From assembly GCF_041929845.1 (NCBI RefSeq), contig NZ_JBHEEH010000001.1:620001-684000 (forward strand): a stretch of DNA of 64,000 bases, given 5' to 3'. The position numbers and the translations under genes were made by a program. The notes beneath the pieces are model-generated. The model saw only the letters and a list, made by a program, of their open reading frames with translations. It had not been told where the DNA came from and did not search any database. Below, piece after piece: positions 15,744 to 24,852 of this stretch. Numbering within the stretch: position 1 is the stretch's first letter; the number at the start of each line of letters is the position of its first letter. The stretch comes from Paenochrobactrum pullorum. GTDB taxonomy: Bacteria > Pseudomonadota > Alphaproteobacteria > Rhizobiales > Rhizobiaceae.

Positions 15744-18077
15744 ATGAATAAAATGCAGAGAATTGCACGCATCCAAGGCGGCGCTCATGAAAATGAGAAA
15801 CATGAATCCGGCCATAAACATGTTGCGGGAACGGCAGAATATATTGACGATATTGCCGAACCGGCTGGCACGCTTCATGCCTATTTAGGCTTTTCAGAAC
15901 GCGCCCATGCTAATGTTTCCGACATGGATTTTGCAGATGTTTTAAGCTGCGAAGGCGTGGTTGGTATTCTCACCCATAAAGATATTCCGGGCGTCAATGA
16001 TTTAAGCCCGCTCGGTTTGAATGACGAGCCTATTCTCATCAAAGATAAGGTTGAATTTTACGGCCAGCCGCTTTTTGCCGTGATTGCCAAAACACGGGCG
16101 CAGGCGCGTTTTGCAGCTCGAAAAGCCAAAATTACTTATCACGATCTGCCGCATATGCTGAATGCGCGCGAGGCAAAGGCGGCTGATTATCCGATGGTGG
16201 TTTCGCCGATGAAGCTGGAGCGCGGCGATATTGCTGCAGGCTTTAAAAATTCAAAGCATGTGCTGTCCGGCTCAATGCAAATTGGCGGGCAGGATCATTT
16301 TTATCTGGAAGGTCAAATTTCTTTTGCGTGGCCGGGGGAAGATGATGATGTGACGATTTATTCCTCCACCCAGCATCCTACGGAAACGCAGCATATGGTG
16401 GCACATGCGCTTCATGTGCCGTCCCATGCGGTGACAATTCAGGTGCGCCGGATGGGTGGCGGTTTTGGCGGCAAGGAAACACAAGCCAATCTTTTTGCCT
16501 GTGTGGCAGCGATTGCTGCGAAAAAATGCCGTGCTCCGGTTAAAATCCGTCTCGACCGTGATGATGATATGGAAGCAACCGGAAAACGTCATGATTTTTA
16601 TGTCGATTATCAGGTGGGCTTTGATGATGATGGTCGCATTGAAGCCGTGGATGCCAGCTTCATGGCACGTTGTGGTTTTTGTGCGGATTTGTCGGGTGCG
16701 GTGACGGATCGCGCCTTGTTTCACGCTGATAATGCTTACTACTATCCCAATGTGAGGCTTGTTTCACGCCCGCAAAAAACCAATACGGTTTCCAACACCG
16801 CTTTCCGTGGTTTTGGTGGCCCGCAAGGGGTGGTCGGTGCCGAGCGGATGATCGAAGAAATCGGCTATTATTTAGGCAAAGACCCGTTGGAAATCCGCAA
16901 AGCCAATTTTTACGGAACGGAAGACCGCAATGTGACCCCCTATCACCAGACGGTGGAAGATAATATTATTCAGCGTGTGGTGGCGGAACTGGAGGAAAGC
17001 TCCGATTATGCCGCACGGCGCGAAAAAGTGCTGGAATTTAACCGCAACAGCCGCATCATTAAACGCGGCATTGCGCTGACACCAGTGAAATTCGGCATTT
17101 CTTTTACTAAAACCGAGTTCAATCAGGCAGGGGCTCTGGTGCATATTTATACCGATGGTTCGGTGCAGGTGAACCATGGCGGCACGGAAATGGGGCAGGG
17201 GCTTTACACCAAAGTCGCGCAAGTGGTGGCGGAAGAGTTTCAGATTGATCTGAAACGCATCAAAGCAACGGCAACGCGTACCGATAAAGTGCCCAATACG
17301 TCGGCCACCGCTGCATCATCAGGTACGGATTTAAACGGTATGGCTGCGGCAGATGCCGTACGCCAGATCAAAGCGCGTCTGGTGAATTTTGCTTGTGAAG
17401 CCTATAAAATTGCACCCGAAAAAGTGGTTTTTGAGCCAAACAGTGTGCGCCTTGGTGTGCAGACCATGAGTTTCCCGCAATTTATTCAGGCAGCTTATGC
17501 CGCACGCGTACAACTTTCTGCGGCAGGTTTTTATAAGACACCGAAAATCCATTGGGACAGGGATGAAGGTAAAGGCCGCCCATTCTTATATTATGCTTAT
17601 GGGGCAGCGGTTTCCGAGGTGAGCATTGATACGCTGACCGGCGAATATCAGGTGGAGCGCGCCGATATATTGCATGATGTCGGCAAATCCATCAATCCGG
17701 CACTGGATATCGGGCAGATTGAGGGCGCTTTTGTGCAAGGTATGGGCTGGCTCACCACGGAAGAATTGTGGTGGGACAATAAAGGTCGTTTGCGCACCCA
17801 TGCGCCGTCAACTTATAAAATTCCGCTCGCTTCCGACCGGCCACGTATTTTCAATGTTAATCTGGCGTCATGGTCGATCAACCGTGAGGAAACAATCCGC
17901 CGCTCGAAAGCTGTAGGCGAGCCACCATTCATGTTGCCGATTTCGGTGCTGGAAGCCCTGTCGATGGCTGTTGCCAGCACGGCTGATTACCGCGTGAACC
18001 CGCGCCTTGATGCGCCCGCCACACCGGAGCGGATTTTAATGGCGCTGCAACGCATGAAAATGCAAAAAATCGAGTAA
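15744..18077 (+). CDS. xdhB: Xanthine dehydrogenase molybdenum-cofactor subunit
   Basis: A 777-aa subunit that binds the molybdopterin cofactor and oxidises hypoxanthine or xanthine. Motifs: RRMGGGFGGKE (cofactor loop), TAFRGFGGPQG (substrate-pocket Arg), HGGTEMGQGLYTKV and the late VGEPPFMLPISV, with the catalytic Glu at about residue 726. The start is set at ATG 15744 rather than the adjacent GTG 15741 because GGGAGG at 15733-15738 then has better spacing. It lies 24 bp after xdhA and 13 bp before xdhC. Cytoplasmic heterotetramer with XdhA. Confidence 0.95.
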   Translation: MNKMQRIARIQGGAHENEKHESGHKHVAGTAEYIDDIAEPAGTLHAYLGFSERAHANVSDMDFADVLSCEGVVGILTHKDIPGVNDLSPLGLNDEPILIKDKVEFYGQPLFAVIAKTRAQARFAARKAKITYHDLPHMLNAREAKAADYPMVVSPMKLERGDIAAGFKNSKHVLSGSMQIGGQDHFYLEGQISFAWPGEDDDVTIYSSTQHPTETQHMVAHALHVPSHAVTIQVRRMGGGFGGKETQANLFACVAAIAAKKCRAPVKIRLDRDDDMEATGKRHDFYVDYQVGFDDDGRIEAVDASFMARCGFCADLSGAVTDRALFHADNAYYYPNVRLVSRPQKTNTVSNTAFRGFGGPQGVVGAERMIEEIGYYLGKDPLEIRKANFYGTEDRNVTPYHQTVEDNIIQRVVAELEESSDYAARREKVLEFNRNSRIIKRGIALTPVKFGISFTKTEFNQAGALVHIYTDGSVQVNHGGTEMGQGLYTKVAQVVAEEFQIDLKRIKATATRTDKVPNTSATAASSGTDLNGMAAADAVRQIKARLVNFACEAYKIAPEKVVFEPNSVRLGVQTMSFPQFIQAAYAARVQLSAAGFYKTPKIHWDRDEGKGRPFLYYAYGAAVSEVSIDTLTGEYQVERADILHDVGKSINPALDIGQIEGAFVQGMGWLTTEELWWDNKGRLRTHAPSTYKIPLASDRPRIFNVNLASWSINREETIRRSKAVGEPPFMLPISVLEALSMAVASTADYRVNPRLDAPATPERILMALQRMKMQKIE

Positions 18078-18090
18078 CGGAGCGGGTCAG

Positions 18091-18981
18091 ATGTCGGCAT
18101 TGAAAGACGATATCAGAGCTTTTTTGCAACCACGGGCGCAAGTGATACTGGTGGAAGTCACCAATGTGGCAGGCTCTGCGCCGCGTGATGCCGGCACATG
18201 GATGCTGGTGGCAATGGATGCAATTTTCGGCACCATTGGCGGTGGCCAGCTTGAATATATGGCGATTGATCAGGCGCGCAAAATATTATTAGGCGCATTG
18301 AACAATCCGGATTTGGCCGATATTCAGGATATCCCGGGTATGGATGTGCCTTTGGGGCCTGAAATCGGCCAATGCTGCGGCGGGCGTGTCGGGTTGAAAC
18401 TGCAAAGGATGGATCCGCATTTGGCTGTTTCTCTCATTGCAAGTGTTGATGCCGAAATTGCCATGCGGCCACAGGTTTATGTATTTGGGGCAGGGCATGT
18501 GGGCGATGCGCTAGCGACTGCTTTAGCACTGTTGCCGTTGCGGGTGGTGCTGGTGGATACGCGCGAGCAGGAGCTCACCAACACACAGGCAACCGGCATT
18601 GAAACCTGCCTGACCGCATTGCCTGAACAAGTGGTGCGTTCGGCGCCTGCGGGGAGTTCTTTCATCATCCTGACCCATGATCATGCGCTGGATTTTCTGA
18701 TTGTCTCGGAAGCCTTGGCACGTCAAGACACTGCCTATGTCGGCATGATCGGCTCCAAGTCAAAACGCGCCACATTCCGCAGCTGGTATTTGAAAGAGAC
18801 AGAACATAAGCAACATGCACGGGATAATTTTGCCCGCCTTATCTGTCCGGTGGGTGGGGTGGCGGTGAAAGACAAACGCCCGTCGGTGATTGCGGCTTTG
18901 GTGGCGGCTGAAGTGCTGACTGCCGCCCTTAATTATCAACCGGTCATCGACGATCTCGTCAGCTTTTCAGAATTTCGGTAA
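18091..18981 (+). CDS. xdhC: Xanthine dehydrogenase accessory protein
   Basis: A 296-aa chaperone that binds molybdenum cofactor, promotes its sulfuration and delivers it to XdhB. Visible marks are the N-terminal GSAPRDAGTWMLV and GTIGGGQLEY blocks, CCGGRVGL in the middle, and a Rossmann-like C-terminal domain (YVFGAGHVGDALATAL; TYVGMIGSKSKRATF equivalent at AYVGMIGSKSKRATF). Last gene of the xdh operon. Its last 23 bases overlap the 3' end of the convergent LysR gene, so the two transcripts share complementary ends. Confidence 0.95.
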   Translation: MSALKDDIRAFLQPRAQVILVEVTNVAGSAPRDAGTWMLVAMDAIFGTIGGGQLEYMAIDQARKILLGALNNPDLADIQDIPGMDVPLGPEIGQCCGGRVGLKLQRMDPHLAVSLIASVDAEIAMRPQVYVFGAGHVGDALATALALLPLRVVLVDTREQELTNTQATGIETCLTALPEQVVRSAPAGSSFIILTHDHALDFLIVSEALARQDTAYVGMIGSKSKRATFRSWYLKETEHKQHARDNFARLICPVGGVAVKDKRPSVIAALVAAEVLTAALNYQPVIDDLVSFSEFR

Positions 18982-19876
18982 TGCGGCGCTGGCAGCGGTC
19001 AGCCATATAATCAATGATGAGGCGGATTTTCGGATCGAGAAAACGCTTATGCGGATAAATTGCTGCAAGCTGGATAGTCACCGGTGGCGTATCGGTTAAA
19101 ACCGGCACTAATCTACCTTCATTGATATAATGTTTGACCTCAAACAATGGCTTGTTGATGAGACCATGCCCGCTTAATGCCCATTGGGTCAAAACATCAC
19201 TGTCGTCGGAATCATAAGGCCCGGCAATTTCAAATTTGCGCAAGCCCTCAGGTGTTTGCAGTGTCCAGTAATATTCTTTGGAGCCCGGAAAACGCAGCAA
19301 CAAACAATCATGTTTGTCATTGATGAGATCGTCGGGTGTTTGCGGTGTGCCGCGGCGTTCAAGATATTCGGGCGCTGCACAAATGACGCGTTCGCAATTC
19401 ATGATGCCACGCATACGTAAGTTAGAATTTTCCAAAATGCCGAGTTTGAAAGCCACATCAACACCTTCACTCATAATATCAATTTCATGATCAGATAGGC
19501 GCAGGCGCACTTCAATGTCAGGATATTTGGCATGAAAATCCGGAATAGCGGGCCCGATTAAAGTGCGGCCAAGACTTAAAGGTGCGGTAATGCGCAAAGC
19601 ACCTTTGGGGTTTTGTAAAATATCGGTAATGGCAGCTTCAGCTTCTTCCACGGCTTCAATGATTTTAACCGCACCTTGGTAAAAAACGCGCCCATGTTCG
19701 GTCGGCGTCAATTTGCGCGTGGTGCGGTTGAAAAGCCGCACGCCCAAATGTTTTTCCAGTTCTTTGATGCGGTTGCTGGCCACAGCCGGCGAGGCGCGCT
19801 GATCACGCCCTGCGGCAGAAAGATTGCCCAGTTCCACGACACGAATGAAGACGCGCAGATTTTTTATGTACGACAT
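18959..19876 (-). CDS. LysR-family transcriptional regulator
   Basis: A 305-aa regulator. The N-terminal winged helix-turn-helix reads LRVFIRVVELGNLSAAGRD, then SPAVASNRIKELEKHLGVRLFNRTTRKL, followed by a substrate-binding effector domain from about residue 90. It lies between xdhC and puuD, divergent from puuD, so it is the natural candidate regulator of purine catabolism; the effector could be urate, xanthine or allantoate (inference). The 134-bp divergent region holds a T-N11-A palindrome (19926-19938). Its 3' end overlaps xdhC by 23 bp. Confidence 0.9.
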   Translation of the reverse strand: MSYIKNLRVFIRVVELGNLSAAGRDQRASPAVASNRIKELEKHLGVRLFNRTTRKLTPTEHGRVFYQGAVKIIEAVEEAEAAITDILQNPKGALRITAPLSLGRTLIGPAIPDFHAKYPDIEVRLRLSDHEIDIMSEGVDVAFKLGILENSNLRMRGIMNCERVICAAPEYLERRGTPQTPDDLINDKHDCLLLRFPGSKEYYWTLQTPEGLRKFEIAGPYDSDDSDVLTQWALSGHGLINKPLFEVKHYINEGRLVPVLTDTPPVTIQLAAIYPHKRFLDPKIRLIIDYMADRCQRRITEILKS

Positions 19877-19925
19877 ATGATCTGAAACTGCTCCCGATTA
19901 TTTATATTTTTTTGAAAGTGCTCGT

Positions 19926-19938
19926 TGAGTTGCACTCA
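19926..19938. promoter_or_regulatory. Candidate LysR box (T-N11-A palindrome)
   Basis: TGAGTTGCACTCA is a perfect 5-bp inverted repeat (TGAGT/ACTCA) around TGC and has the exact T-N11-A form of LysR-type binding sites. It lies about 50 bp before the LysR start and 73 bp before puuD, in their shared intergenic region. Confidence 0.5.
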
Positions 19939-20010
19939 TTTCCCCCAACACTTCCTTGGCACATAATGCACTGTCTAACAATGGGAACAAAAACATAATG
20001 GGAGGGGCGC

Positions 20011-21252
20011 ATGTATGATTTTGCGGTTGCTTGGGACTGGCTGAGTTTTGCCGCCCGCTGGCTGCATGTAATGACGGCGATTGCATGGATCGGCTCGTCA
20101 TTTTACTTTGTGGCGCTTGATTTAGGTCTGCGCCAACGCCCCGATTTGCCGCAAGGCGTGAATGGCGAAGAGTGGCAGGTGCATGGCGGCGGCTTTTACC
20201 ATATTCAAAAATATTTGGTCGCACCGCCGCATTTGCCCGAACATCTGATCTGGTTCAAATGGGAATCCTACGCCACATGGCTTTCCGGCTTTGTGCTTTT
20301 GTGCCTTGTTTATTATGCGGGCGCTGATCTTTATCTGATTGATCCGGCTGTTCTGGATGTTTCTGCACCGGTTGCTATTTTTATCTCCATTGCCTCGCTG
20401 GTGCTGGGGTGGTTCATTTATGACCTGATTTGCAAATTCGGATTGGGTAAAAATGACACGGTGATTATGGTGCTGCTTTACGGCGTGCTGGTTGCCGTTT
20501 CATGGGGCTACACGCAGCTTTTCACCGGACGCGCGGCCTTCCTGCATTTGGGTGCATTTACCGCCACCATTATGGCCGCCAATGTGTTTATGCTGATTAT
20601 TCCCAATCAGAAAATCGTAGTTGCCGATCTGATTGCCGGAAAGGTCCCTGATCCCAAATATGGCAAACTTGCCAAGCAGCGCTCGACCCATAATAATTAT
20701 CTGACACTGCCGGTTGTTTTTTTGATGCTTTCCAACCATTATCCGCTGGCTTTTGCTACCGAGTATAATTGGATTATTGCCTCACTGGTTTTCCTGATTG
20801 GTGTTACCATCCGCCATTGGTTCAACACCCGCCATGCCGGCAAGGGCAAACCGACATGGACATGGATTGTAACAGTTCTTTTGTTCATTGCGATTATCTG
20901 GCTTTCGAGCATACAAAAACCATTGCCGGATGAAGAGCAGGTTTTGCAACTGACACCGGCGCAGCAAAATTTTGTAGTGGCTGACAATTTCTCGCAAGTC
21001 AGAGATACGATTCTAGGACGCTGCTCGATGTGCCATGCCAAAGAACCGGCATGGGATGGTATTATCACCGCGCCTAAAGGGGTGATTTTGGAAACAGACC
21101 GCGAAATTGCTGCCCATGCCCGCGAGATTTATTTGCAGGCAGGGCGTTCCTATGCCATGCCTCCTGCCAATGTTACGGCTGTTACGGATGAAGAACGTCG
21201 CATGCTGGCTGCATGGTATGAGACGAGTGTGAAGAGAGGAAAAACGCAATGA
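20011..21252 (+). CDS. puuD: Urate hydroxylase PuuD (membrane urate oxidase with cytochrome c domain)
   Basis: A 413-aa inner-membrane enzyme that oxidises urate to 5-hydroxyisourate. About eight membrane helices occupy residues 1-300, beginning with WLSFAARWLHVMTAIAWIGSSF. The C-terminal domain is a mono-haem cytochrome c with C338-SMC-H342 and the late PPANVTAVTDEERRMLAAWYE helix. In this family electrons from urate go to the covalently attached haem and on to the respiratory chain instead of making hydrogen peroxide. Overlaps guanine deaminase by 4 bp (ATGA), so the two are coupled. Divergent from the LysR gene. Confidence 0.9.
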   Translation: MYDFAVAWDWLSFAARWLHVMTAIAWIGSSFYFVALDLGLRQRPDLPQGVNGEEWQVHGGGFYHIQKYLVAPPHLPEHLIWFKWESYATWLSGFVLLCLVYYAGADLYLIDPAVLDVSAPVAIFISIASLVLGWFIYDLICKFGLGKNDTVIMVLLYGVLVAVSWGYTQLFTGRAAFLHLGAFTATIMAANVFMLIIPNQKIVVADLIAGKVPDPKYGKLAKQRSTHNNYLTLPVVFLMLSNHYPLAFATEYNWIIASLVFLIGVTIRHWFNTRHAGKGKPTWTWIVTVLLFIAIIWLSSIQKPLPDEEQVLQLTPAQQNFVVADNFSQVRDTILGRCSMCHAKEPAWDGIITAPKGVILETDREIAAHAREIYLQAGRSYAMPPANVTAVTDEERRMLAAWYETSVKRGKTQ

Positions 21253-22577
21253 GTGCTCAAACCACTCCCCATATTATTCGGGGTCGTGTCCTCACATTTT
21301 TGAAAAATCCATCTCAGGAAAATGCAGCCTCATCGCATCTCTTTTATGACGATGGCGCATTGCTGATCGTAAATGGCAAGATCGCGGATATTGGCAATTT
21401 TGACGATGTTAAGGCACGAGCCAGTGCGGATGTGGGTGCCGATGTGGCGGTAAATGATCATCGCCCGCATCTGATTATGCCGGGCTTTATTGATACCCAT
21501 TTGCATTTTCCGCAAACGCAGGCGATTGCCTCTTATGGCGCGCAATTGCTGGAATGGCTCAATACTTATGTTTTTGTCGAAGAGCAAAAATTTGAAAGTG
21601 CAGCCCATGCCGATTTTATTGCAGGCCGCTTTCTTGATGAACTGATCCGTAATGGCACCACCACTGCGGTTGCTTATTGTTCTGTGCATAAGCAAAGCGC
21701 ACAATCGATGTTTGCTGCCGCGCGGCAGCGTAATATGCTGATGGTGGGCGGTAAGGTAATGATGGATCGCAATGCGCCGGAAGCGTTACGCGATACGCCG
21801 CAATCGGGTTATGATGACAGCAAGGCGCTGATTGAAGCATGGCATCAGCCCGATCAACGAACTTATTATGCCATCAGTCCACGCTTTGCCATTACCTCCA
21901 CGCCTGAGCAATTGGAGATGAGCAAGGCGCTGGTGCAGGAATTTCCCGATTGCTATGTGCAGACGCATTTGTCGGAAAATCTTGATGAAATTGCCTTTGC
22001 AACCTCGCTTTATCCAAGCGTGAAATATTATATCGACATCTATGACCATTACGAATTACTGACGCCTAAAACCATTCTCGGCCATTGCATACATATGTGC
22101 GACCGTGAAGTGTCGCTGATGGCAGAGAGGGGGGCAATTGCCGCTTTTTGCCCGACATCCAATCTCTTTTTAGGCAGCGGGCTTTTTGATCATGATCGCT
22201 TTGCAAAATTAGGTGCGCGTATTTCTGTGGCAACAGATGTGGGCGGCGGTAGCAGCTTTTCGATGTTGGAAACCATGAGCGAAGCTTATAAAATCATGGC
22301 ACTGCAAGGCCAGAAATTATCACCTTTGCAGTCTTATTATATGCTGACACTCGGCAATGCCCGCGCCCTCGGTTTGCAAGATAAAATCGGCTCGCTACAT
22401 GTGGGAGCGGATGCCGATATTGTGGTGCTTGATGCACGTGCCAAGCCAGCGATGGATTTACGCATGGATGTGGCCGCAACGCTGGAAGATGAATTATTCA
22501 TTTTGCAGACAATGGGGGATGACCGTTGTGTTGCAGAAGTTTATATTGCCGGAAAAGCGATGAAATCAGCTTTATAG
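21249..22577 (+). CDS. guaD: Guanine deaminase
   Basis: A 442-aa zinc amidohydrolase that deaminates guanine to xanthine, feeding XdhABC. Metal and active-site motifs are seen in order: PGFIDTHLHFPQ (HxH), TYAISPRFAITSTPEQL-type block, CYVQTHLSEN (His and Glu), GHCIHM and VATDVGGGSSFSML (Asp). The length fits the family (about 430-450 aa). The start codon overlaps the puuD stop as ATGA. Followed after 37 bp by glycerate kinase in the same direction. Confidence 0.95.
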   Translation: MSAQTTPHIIRGRVLTFLKNPSQENAASSHLFYDDGALLIVNGKIADIGNFDDVKARASADVGADVAVNDHRPHLIMPGFIDTHLHFPQTQAIASYGAQLLEWLNTYVFVEEQKFESAAHADFIAGRFLDELIRNGTTTAVAYCSVHKQSAQSMFAAARQRNMLMVGGKVMMDRNAPEALRDTPQSGYDDSKALIEAWHQPDQRTYYAISPRFAITSTPEQLEMSKALVQEFPDCYVQTHLSENLDEIAFATSLYPSVKYYIDIYDHYELLTPKTILGHCIHMCDREVSLMAERGAIAAFCPTSNLFLGSGLFDHDRFAKLGARISVATDVGGGSSFSMLETMSEAYKIMALQGQKLSPLQSYYMLTLGNARALGLQDKIGSLHVGADADIVVLDARAKPAMDLRMDVAATLEDELFILQTMGDDRCVAEVYIAGKAMKSAL

Positions 22578-22614
22578 ATAAGCTGAACATCAAAATTTAA
22601 GGGGATATCAAACC

Positions 22615-23889
22615 GTGTCGCAGCCTTCAGTCGAACCGCGTGCTCTTTTAACATCCCTGTTTGAAGCGGCAGTTGATGCCGCTGATCCGCTTACTCGGAT
22701 CAAAGCTTTTTTGCCTGAAAAGCCCAAAGGCAAAGTGGTTGTCATTGGTGCGGGCAAAGGCTCGGCACATATGGCACGCGCTTTTGAGCAATGCTGGGAT
22801 GGCGATTTCAGCGGTGTTGTGGTGACGCGCTATGGCTTTGGTGTCGATTGCGAAAAGATTGAGATCATCGAGGCCTCGCATCCTGTGCCCGATGAGGCGG
22901 GAAGCCAAGCGGCCAAACGCTTGTTCGCAGCCGTTGAAAATTTAACTGAAGATGATCTGGTGGTCGTACTCATTTCCGGTGGCGGCTCCGCTCTATTGCC
23001 AGCCCCTGCCGATGGCTTGACTTTGGACGATGAAGTGGCGGTTAATGAGGCACTGCTTGCCTCCGGCCTGCCGATCAGTGCGATGAATGTCATCCGCAAA
23101 CATATTTCCAAAGTAAAAGGCGGACGGCTGGCGGCAGCTTGTTTTCCGGCAAAAGTGGTGAGCCTGATCGTGTCGGATATTCCAGGCGACAATCCGGCAT
23201 ATGTTGCTTCCGGCCCCACCGTGCCGGATAGATCAACACGCCATGATGCTTTGCAAATCATTGCGCAATATGGCTTAAAATTGCCGGATAATGTGATGCA
23301 GCATTTGCAATCAGATGCGGCCAATGCGCCGCTTGCCGATGATGCTTGTTTCAAAAATCACGAAACCCATGTGATTGCCTCTGCTGCCATATCGCTGGAA
23401 GCAGCAGTGACACGCGCAGAGCAATATAATATTCCGGCGGTGATTTTATCGGATGCGATTGAGGGCGAAGCGCGCGAAGTGGCGCATGTTCATAGCGCAA
23501 TCGCCAAAGAAATTTCGATGCGTGATCGACCGTTTCAAAAGCCGGTGATTTTATTGTCGGGCGGGGAAACAACTGTCACTATACGCGACAAAGGCAAGGG
23601 TGGACGCAATACTGAGTTTTTACTTTCGCTTGCAATGGACATCGCCGGAGATGGCCGCATTTATGCACTCGCCGCTGATACGGATGGCATTGACGGATCA
23701 GAAGATAATGCCGGTGCTTTTGCCGATGGAACGAGCATAGATCGTTTGCGCGAAAAAGGGCTGAACGGCGCTGATTTTTTACATAAAAATGATGCGTGGA
23801 GTGCGTTTTCAGCGCTCAATGATCTTTATGTGACCGGCCCCACCGGCACCAATGTCAATGATTTTCGGGCGATTTTAATTATGGATTGA
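22615..23889 (+). CDS. Glycerate 2-kinase (DUF4147/MOFRL family)
   Basis: A 424-aa cytoplasmic kinase of the GckA/TtuD family, often mis-named hydroxypyruvate reductase. The N-terminal DUF4147 domain has KVVVIGAGKGSAHMARAFE and SGGGSALLPAPA. The C-terminal MOFRL domain has LSGGETTVTIRDKGKGGRNTEF split around residue 320, then ALAADTDGIDGSEDNAGAF. It phosphorylates glycerate to 2-phosphoglycerate. In purine degradation the glyoxylate made by AllA can reach glycerate through glyoxylate carboligase and tartronate-semialdehyde reductase, neither of which is in this window. GTG start with GGGGATAT upstream; ends at a strong terminator. Confidence 0.9.
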   Translation: MSQPSVEPRALLTSLFEAAVDAADPLTRIKAFLPEKPKGKVVVIGAGKGSAHMARAFEQCWDGDFSGVVVTRYGFGVDCEKIEIIEASHPVPDEAGSQAAKRLFAAVENLTEDDLVVVLISGGGSALLPAPADGLTLDDEVAVNEALLASGLPISAMNVIRKHISKVKGGRLAAACFPAKVVSLIVSDIPGDNPAYVASGPTVPDRSTRHDALQIIAQYGLKLPDNVMQHLQSDAANAPLADDACFKNHETHVIASAAISLEAAVTRAEQYNIPAVILSDAIEGEAREVAHVHSAIAKEISMRDRPFQKPVILLSGGETTVTIRDKGKGGRNTEFLLSLAMDIAGDGRIYALAADTDGIDGSEDNAGAFADGTSIDRLREKGLNGADFLHKNDAWSAFSALNDLYVTGPTGTNVNDFRAILIMD

Positions 23890-23896
23890 GCATAAT

Positions 23897-23934
23897 AAAA
23901 AGGCCGGTATCTGATCTGATACCGGCCTTTTTTA
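23897..23934. terminator. Bidirectional terminator after glycerate kinase
   Basis: AAAAAGGCCGGTATC and GATACCGGCCTTTTTT form a long stem around TGATCT between convergent genes. The core AAAGGCCGGT recurs in two other terminators of the window. Confidence 0.9.
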
Positions 23935-23940
23935 TTGTGT

Positions 23941-24852
23941 TTAGTAACGGGCATCTTTCGGCTTTTTAACCGTTGGCCAGTCATTGATCTTGCCGGCAAA
24001 ATCCGGACGCGGCATGTGAGTGAAATATTCCGACACGTCGATCGCTTCCTGATCGCTCAGCACATCACCTTGCCCCATCGGCAGATTGTAATTTTGTGCC
24101 GGTGGCATCGCATATTTGACGAATTGCGCAGCCTTATAAGTACGCGCCATACCTGCACCGATATTGAAGCTTTCATCACCCCAAAGCGGCGGGAAGATAT
24201 AGTCGCCCGCTTGATCCTTCATGCCTTCACCATTGCTGCCGTGGCAGGCAGCGCATTGTGCGGCATAAATTTTCGCACCATTGACCGGATCGGGAATAAG
24301 GTTTTCATCAATTGCGCCAGCGCCTTTAACATTGACGCTGGTGCCTTTTGCAACACCTTTGCCGAGCCAATCCATATAGGCGATCATGGCTTTCATATCA
24401 GCGCCTTCACGTGGCAGCGGCTTGCCGTTCATCGAACGCTGGAAGCAGCCATTGATGCGCATTTCCAGATCCACTTCCTTGCCAGCACGCGGCATCACGG
24501 CAGGGTAGAAATTGGAGGTGTTGATATAAGGTGCGGCTTTGTCGACCTTACCTTGAGCCAAATGGCAGGAGTTACAGTTGAGGCCATTGCCGACATTATC
24601 AGGCAGCAAACGGGCAGTTTCATTGAGCAGGCGTTTGCCTTGCAAAATGTCTGCCGCATTCGGCTCCTTCAAAATATCATGATCAACGGGGATCTGATAT
24701 GTGCCGATCTGTTCTTTTTCTTTGTTCAGAACAGCGATGGCATCAAGTGGCTGCGCATCCATACTGGAGCGCAGGCTGATGAAACCCCATGCCGAACCGG
24801 TAATGGCCACAGCAAATGCAGCACCGAGGAAAATAACCGATTTGGTTCTCAT
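23941..24852 (-). CDS. Diheme c-type cytochrome, TsdA (thiosulfate dehydrogenase)-like
   Basis: A 303-aa exported protein with an N-terminal signal anchor (FLGAAFAVAITGSAWGF). It has two haem sites, C93-NSC-H97 and C200-AAC-H204. The stretch between them, including INGCFQRSMNGKPLP with Cys136, and the C-terminal SDQEAIDVSEYF resemble the TsdA thiosulfate dehydrogenase group. It could oxidise thiosulfate to tetrathionate, or serve simply as an electron carrier. It begins 4 bp inside the end of the upstream triheme cytochrome gene (ATGA), so both are made together. No sox genes are nearby. Confidence 0.7.
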   Translation of the reverse strand: MRTKSVIFLGAAFAVAITGSAWGFISLRSSMDAQPLDAIAVLNKEKEQIGTYQIPVDHDILKEPNAADILQGKRLLNETARLLPDNVGNGLNCNSCHLAQGKVDKAAPYINTSNFYPAVMPRAGKEVDLEMRINGCFQRSMNGKPLPREGADMKAMIAYMDWLGKGVAKGTSVNVKGAGAIDENLIPDPVNGAKIYAAQCAACHGSNGEGMKDQAGDYIFPPLWGDESFNIGAGMARTYKAAQFVKYAMPPAQNYNLPMGQGDVLSDQEAIDVSEYFTHMPRPDFAGKINDWPTVKKPKDARY

